Assembly: GCA_030040395.1 (NCBI GenBank)
Contig: JASHTU010000101.1
Location: 1-9,057 of the forward strand
Source: Acidobacteriaceae bacterium
GTDB lineage: Bacteria > Acidobacteriota > Terriglobia > Terriglobales > Acidobacteriaceae
Reading direction: 5' to 3'
Length of the DNA stretch: 9,057 nucleotides
In this document: one piece after another, positions 7,591 to 9,057 of the stretch
Numbering within the stretch: the first letter of the stretch is position 1
How the letters are laid out: every line of letters starts with the position of its first letter
Translations under genes and position numbers: made by a program
Notes under the pieces: model-generated
Told to the model about the DNA's origin: nothing
What the model saw: the letters and a program-made list of their open reading frames with translations, nothing else
Database searches by the model: none

Positions 7591-7688
7591 CCGGGGCCAA
7601 TTTTCCCGATTTCGTTGTCGCTCGTCGCTAAGATACACCCGGTATCTGTCCCTCCTCACTTCTAGAGCTCGTAAAAATTGGTCCCCGG
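7591..7688. repeat. Internal inverted repeat 2 of the MITE
   Basis: Arms 7591-7604 (CCGGGGCCAATTTT) and 7674-7688 (AAAATTGGTCCCCGG) pair with one extra base. The arm core CCAATTTT is shared with internal repeat 1. A small hairpin, AGATAC-ACCCG-GTATCT (7631-7647), lies between the arms. Confidence 0.7.
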
Positions 7689-7698
7689 CGCCACCACC

Positions 7699-7720
7699 CC
7701 AGTAGTGTGAACAGGCCCTA
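7699..7720 (-). repeat. MITE right terminal inverted repeat
   Basis: An exact reverse complement of 7451-7472, ending GGCCCTA. It is followed directly by GTTCCCGGGAC, one copy of a 12-bp direct repeat. Confidence 0.9.
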
Positions 7721-7799
7721 GTTCCCGGGACCTGGGCCACCCGCCTGCGCGCTTGCTCAGCCCTTACGCCCGAAGTGGCGCTCGAAGAGTTCCCGGGAC
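7720..7799 (+). repeat. 12-bp direct repeat AGTTCCCGGGAC, two copies
   Basis: Exact copies at 7720-7731 and 7788-7799, 68 bp apart, each containing the palindrome TCCCGGGA. The first abuts the right end of the MITE and the second lies just past the 3' end of the toxin gene. Role unknown; chance is not excluded in GC-rich DNA. Confidence 0.4.
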
Positions 7800-7825
7800 A
7801 GACGCTCGCCCTCTTCGCTCAGCGT

Positions 7826-8158
7826 CTATGCGGACGCCCCCACCTCGACCACGGTTCCCGGTTGAATGGATCGTAAGGCTTCGATGCAGGCTGGAAAATG
7901 CGGCTGCAAATCCGCGACTCGATTCGAGCGTCCACGCACAATCAGAAGCGCAATCTTGCGTCCGGTCAGGTTCTGCTGATAGCGCAAATTCCGGTCTATC
8001 GTGACCAGCACATCGAAGCGCGCATCGGCCAGGACCAGCAGCTCCCCGTTCGCTTTCCCCGACCATCCCGCTTCTTGCACGGTCGCGCAATCGCACCCGC
8101 CGGCAACCAGCGCCGACTTCAGAGCTTGGGGAGCACACTCGTCGATGAGAACTTTCAT
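7826..8158 (-). CDS. DUF5615 PIN-like toxin of a type II TA pair
   Basis: A 110-residue protein of the DUF5615 PIN-like family. The N-terminus MKVLIDECAP gives the first acidic site (D6, E7). The central block GKANGELLVLADARFDVLVT contains E39 and D45, and VTIDRNLRYQQNL supplies D55 and the family's typical Asp-Arg-Asn turn. PIN-like domains are Mg-dependent ribonucleases, so the predicted role is RNA cleavage held in check by the neighbouring DUF433 protein; this is family-based inference. Its ATG overlaps the antitoxin stop by 4 bp (ATGA at 8155-8158), implying translational coupling in one minus-strand operon with antitoxin first. Length is about normal for the family and no frameshift is seen. 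A 7-bp inverted repeat (AGACGCT 7800-7806, AGCGTCT 7821-7827) spans the stop region but lacks a T-tract. Confidence 0.85.
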   Translation of the reverse strand: MKVLIDECAPQALKSALVAGGCDCATVQEAGWSGKANGELLVLADARFDVLVTIDRNLRYQQNLTGRKIALLIVRGRSNRVADLQPHFPACIEALRSIQPGTVVEVGASA

Positions 8159-8364
8159 TGCAGTTGCGCCACCAGGCTGTCCCGCGCTTCTTCCAGCGCC
8201 GCAATCGCGGCTTCGCGCGTCACGCTCGGATACTGCTCCAAAAACTCACTCAGGCTATCGCCGCCTTCCAGATAATCCGTCAACGCCTTGAACGGAACGC
8301 GCGTCCCACGGAAGACCGGCTCGCCGCTGAGCACGGCGGGATTCTTGACTATGACCTGTTCCAT
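8155..8364 (-). CDS. DUF433 antitoxin
   Basis: A 69-residue DUF433 protein. It begins MEQVIVKNPAVLSGEP, then the family hallmark PVFRGTRVP (residues about 16-24), a helix with LTDYLEGGDSLSEFLEQYP, and the final helix TREAAIAALEEA. DUF433 proteins have a small helix-turn-helix-like fold and pair with DUF5615 toxins, so this one should bind and neutralise the downstream toxin and probably autoregulate the operon. The start at 8364 is chosen because GGAGG sits 5 nt before it and the DUF433 homology begins at once. In-frame ATGs at 8388 and 8409 would add 8 or 15 unmatched residues. It overlaps the toxin gene by 4 bp. No clear promoter was recognised upstream. Confidence 0.87.
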   Translation of the reverse strand: MEQVIVKNPAVLSGEPVFRGTRVPFKALTDYLEGGDSLSEFLEQYPSVTREAAIAALEEARDSLVAQLQ

Positions 8365-8369
8365 GGATT

Positions 8370-8374
8370 CCTCC
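8370..8374 (-). promoter_or_regulatory. Ribosome binding site deciding the antitoxin start
   Basis: On the minus strand GGAGG lies 5 nt before the ATG at 8364, favouring the 69-residue product over the longer in-frame starts. Confidence 0.75.
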
Positions 8375-8505
8375 ACCTCTTCCGCCATGGTAGTGCATTG
8401 CCGCCGCACGTACAGCCCCGGCGCTGCGTGCTTCGCTGCCGGACCTCACCGCGCTGGCCGCGCGAGTCGCTGCCTCGTGGTCGCGTGGACCCGGCCATGT
8501 GGAAC

Positions 8506-8529
8506 ATGAGAAAAAGACATTTTTCTCAT
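8506..8529. repeat. Perfect hairpin, 10-bp stem, 4-nt loop
   Basis: ATGAGAAAAA (8506-8515), loop GACA, TTTTTCTCAT (8520-8529). It is AT-rich inside GC-rich DNA. The T5 run lies in the 3' arm, not after it, so a bidirectional terminator is possible but not typical. A small hairpin GCTG-CAAAA-CAGC (8531-8543) follows directly. Confidence 0.6.
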
Positions 8530-8554
8530 AGCTGCAAAACAGCCGCAGCGAGGA

Positions 8555-8615
8555 TGGCGGTCAAGGGCGCGCGTTCTTCAGCGCGCCGCGAAGCGGGCTT
8601 GCCCCTTGACGGCCA
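8555..8615. repeat. Branched palindromic element
   Basis: Outer arms 8555-8567 (TGGCGGTCAAGGG) and 8603-8615 (CCCTTGACGGCCA) pair over 12 of 13 positions with one G-G mismatch. Inside, CGCGC and GCGCG (8568-8572, 8581-8585) form a second hairpin, and AAG-CGGG-CTT (8591-8600) a third, giving a branched shape about 61 nt long. Immediately downstream ACGCGC-GAA-GCGCGT (8632-8646) forms another hairpin. Confidence 0.5.
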
Positions 8616-8684
8616 CCGCAGCGGAGGCTACACGCGCGAAGCGCGTCCGGGACGCCGGTTTCCGACTCGATGCTTTGCTTTCAA

Positions 8685-8868
8685 CACGTTGACGTCGCAG
8701 CAACGCAGGGTTACCGCGCCGGTAACCGCAAACGGCCCGTTTCACCCTTAGCTGCCTGATTCCACTCGCGTTGACGCCGCAGGAACCTGTAAGCACTTGA
8801 TTTTCCGCGTCCGCCTCCCGCATTTCGCTGGCGCGGCTCACGTTGACGCCGCAGCAACCGCCGGTTAC
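8685..8868. repeat. Three degenerate copies of a 30-bp repeat
   Basis: Copies at 8685-8714, 8767-8796 and 8839-8868 share the core CGTTGACG(C/T)CGCAG(C/G)AAC. Copies 1 and 3 also share a GGTTAC end; copy 2 has diverged there. Start-to-start distances are 82 and 72 bp. The core includes CGTTGACG, close to palindromic, and GTTG...CAAC arms. Copy 1 leads into the hairpin GGTTACC-GCGCC-GGTAACC (8709-8727). Spacing and divergence do not fit a CRISPR array. Confidence 0.6.
8709..8727. repeat. Hairpin GGTTACC/GGTAACC
   Basis: A 7-bp perfect stem with the 5-nt loop GCGCC, overlapping the 3' end of repeat copy 1. Confidence 0.5.
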
Positions 8869-8946
8869 TTTGCAACAACCCGCCGGGGTGACGTGTCCCG
8901 CCTGCTTCCGCTGCGTCGGCAACGTACGCTCTTCACGATGATGCAC

Positions 8947-8996
8947 AGAAGCTCCCGCTCATCGCAAAAAAACGCGATGAACGGGGCACAGCTTCT
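8947..8996. repeat. Nested inverted repeat with A-rich loop
   Basis: The outer stem AGAAGCT (8947-8953) pairs with AGCTTCT (8990-8996). The inner stem CCCG and TCATCGC (8954-8965) pairs with GCGATGA and CGGG (8974-8985) with one C-A mismatch. The loop is A7 plus C. No T-tract flanks it in either direction, so a terminator role is unproven. Confidence 0.5.
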
Positions 8997-9057
8997 TAAG
9001 ACTCAGGAGCATTCTTCACGGTTGTTGACCGGGCCACCTGCCTTGGGCGGGAGTTGG

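Larger units (their letters stand above)
7451..7720. mobile_element. Complete 270-bp MITE-like element
   Basis: The ends are perfect 22-bp terminal inverted repeats beginning TAGGGCCTGTTCACACTACT (7451-7472 and 7699-7720). With one mismatch and one 1-nt gap they extend inward to about 33 bp. The outermost TA at both ends is what a TA target-site duplication would leave, giving a 266-bp element 7453-7718. There is no transposase frame: the longest open frame (75 codons, 7478-7705) has no recognisable domain and reads through internal palindromes. Size, structure and TA ends fit a non-autonomous element moved in trans by a Tc1/mariner-IS630 or IS5-group transposase. The family assignment is inference. 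Conserved ends suggest it is fairly recent or still mobilisable. Confidence 0.8.
8365..9057. other. Repeat-rich non-coding right end
   Basis: No frame in this 693-bp stretch looks like a real gene. The two longest (8158-8751 plus and 8578-8946 minus) read through the antitoxin antisense strand or the repeats, and are Arg/Ala/Cys-rich with no domain. The stretch instead holds a dense series of hairpins and three copies of a 30-bp repeat. The final 60 bp (8998-9057) show nothing recognisable. Confidence 0.55.

Noticed and set aside
7478..7705. A 75-codon frame inside the MITE as a possible transposase
   Set aside because: It has no recognisable domain and reads through internal palindromes. 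It is far too short for a transposase.
8685..8868. CRISPR array
   Set aside because: Only three copies, clearly diverged from one another, with unequal intervals (52 and 42 bp between units) and no cas genes in the window.
8578..8946. A 122-codon minus-strand frame with repeated CGVN motifs
   Set aside because: The peptide repetition follows from the DNA repeats, and the third DNA copy is out of frame. No ribosome binding site was seen.

Overview
The window looks like a chromosomal segment of an Acidobacteriota bacterium (Terriglobia-like). This rests on its high G+C, a secreted quinoprotein fused to two c-type haem domains, secreted metallo-beta-lactamase-fold (MBL) proteins, a DUF433/DUF5615 pair, and repeat-rich intergenic DNA with a style familiar from that phylum. 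The taxonomy is inference; no rRNA or other marker gene is present.

Layout. 1-282 holds no gene I can support. About 283-600 is the C-terminal remnant of an EAL-domain (cyclic-di-GMP phosphodiesterase) gene. It is truncated at its 5' side and has no stop of its own before it runs into the convergent neighbour. 646-1437 (minus) encodes an exported UlaG-like MBL protein. A 355-bp divergent gap follows. 1793-3049 (plus) is a cyclopropane-fatty-acyl-phospholipid synthase-type methyltransferase with all expected catalytic residues. 3215-4366 (plus) is a secreted ComEC-like MBL protein. 4528-6963 (plus) is a secreted protein that joins two cytochrome c domains to a PQQ alcohol-dehydrogenase propeller. 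The second haem domain resembles the Pirellula/Verrucomicrobium-type haem-binding domain.

The right third (6964-9057) is mostly non-coding and highly structured. It contains an AT-rich intergenic element with a 31-bp-period repeat (about 7035-7200) and a 19-bp-stem hairpin (7261-7306). Next is a complete 270-bp MITE-like element (7451-7720) with perfect 22-bp terminal inverted repeats ending in TA and two internal inverted repeats. A minus-strand type II toxin-antitoxin pair follows: DUF433 antitoxin 8155-8364, then DUF5615 PIN-like toxin 7826-8158, overlapping by 4 bp. Beyond the pair, 8506-8996 carries a run of hairpins and three degenerate copies of a 30-bp repeat with a GTTGACG(C/T)CGCAG core.

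How the genes relate. The CFA synthase, secreted MBL protein and quinoprotein are co-oriented but separated by 160-165 bp gaps, so they are probably separate transcription units. The quinoprotein would oxidise an alcohol or sugar-type substrate in the periplasm and pass electrons through its own two haems to the respiratory chain. The toxin-antitoxin module sits in a repeat-dense interval typical of accessory DNA. The most distinctive items are the diheme-quinoprotein fusion, the MITE with its nested palindromes, and the hairpin/repeat array at the right end. I see no clear new multi-gene defence or biosynthetic system.
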